Shown here piece after piece: positions 63,978-64,000 of a stretch of 64,000 bases of DNA. Position 1 is the first letter of the stretch. Each line of letters opens with the position of its first letter. The notes under the pieces are model-generated. The model had not been told where the DNA came from. It did no database searches and worked only from the letters and a program-made list of their open reading frames with translations. The stretch comes from Morganella morganii H1r (lineage in GTDB: Bacteria; Pseudomonadota; Gammaproteobacteria; Enterobacterales; Enterobacteriaceae). Location of the stretch: the NCBI RefSeq assembly GCF_000633515.1, contig NZ_AYMP01000016.1, positions 203,417 to 267,416 of the forward strand. Reading direction: 5' to 3'. The translations under genes were made by a program, and so were the position numbers.

Positions 63978-64000
63978 GTTTTTTCCCCGGAGACAGCACC

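Overview
The window reads as a chromosomal segment of an enterobacterium of the family Morganellaceae, most likely Morganella or a close relative. This is inference from protein similarity and gene order: fnr-uspE, pntAB-ydgH-ydgI, hrpA-azoR-ydbL-ynbE-ydbH-ldhA, malI/malX-malY, norVW/norR and ycgL/minCDE all have the order and protein lengths known from Enterobacterales. Base composition looks balanced (about half G+C by eye), with AT-richer patches at about 5.6-6.9, 8.2-8.7, 12.0-15.2, 44.6-45.7 and 58.1-59.3 kb, where the accessory genes lie. I see no rRNA, tRNA, CRISPR array, insertion sequence or prophage.

Layout. 0-2.6 kb: truncated sodium:solute symporter and a divergent ROK regulator. 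2.8-5.2 kb: thiosulfate-type YeeE/YedE channel plus a three-domain rhodanese lipoprotein. 5.2-9.2 kb: VF530-type protein, GIY-YIG protein, the ribosomal oxygenase roxA, a small membrane protein and a GNAT acetyltransferase. 9.2-12.3 kb: MgtA-type Mg2+ ATPase with a long leader holding a 12-codon, proline-containing leader peptide. 12.8-15.0 kb: a three-gene cassette of a 23-residue peptide, a HExxH peptide-modification protein and an MFS exporter, read here as an unusual RiPP operon without a radical SAM enzyme. 15.2-19.9 kb: threonine aldolase-like enzyme, Crp/Fnr regulator, S-adenosylhomocysteine hydrolase, Nudix hydrolase and AEC transporter. 20-24.1 kb: malI, malX, malY with two MalI operators. 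24.1-26.3 kb: a very His-rich YqjI-type regulator, a coupled small ORF and a quinone oxidoreductase.

26.3-44.6 kb is mostly core: fnr, uspE, pntAB, ydgH, ydgI, hrpA, azoR, the ydbH-ynbE-ydbL envelope operon and ldhA. 44.6-46.0 kb is AT-rich, with a candidate small RNA, a small secreted protein and an 89-residue protein. 46.0-51.1 kb is a nitric oxide detoxification block in which ytfE follows norVW, facing norR across three NorR sites and a sigma-54 promoter. 51.1-58.1 kb is a metal or metal-chelate uptake island: TonB receptor, binding protein, permease, ATPase, cupin and methyltransferase. It contains its own Crp/Fnr regulator, and an identical 23-bp operator-like element occurs in the receptor promoter and across the regulator's start codon. 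58.1-59.1 kb holds a likely toxin/immunity pair (HExxH metallopeptidase and periplasmic lipoprotein). 59.3-64 kb returns to core: ycgN, ycgM, an MltB-type transglycosylase, ycgL and minCDE.

The most notable unexplained systems are the minimal HExxH RiPP cassette, the uptake island with its repeated operator, and the effector/immunity pair with an AAAG repeat in a reading frame leading into the effector.
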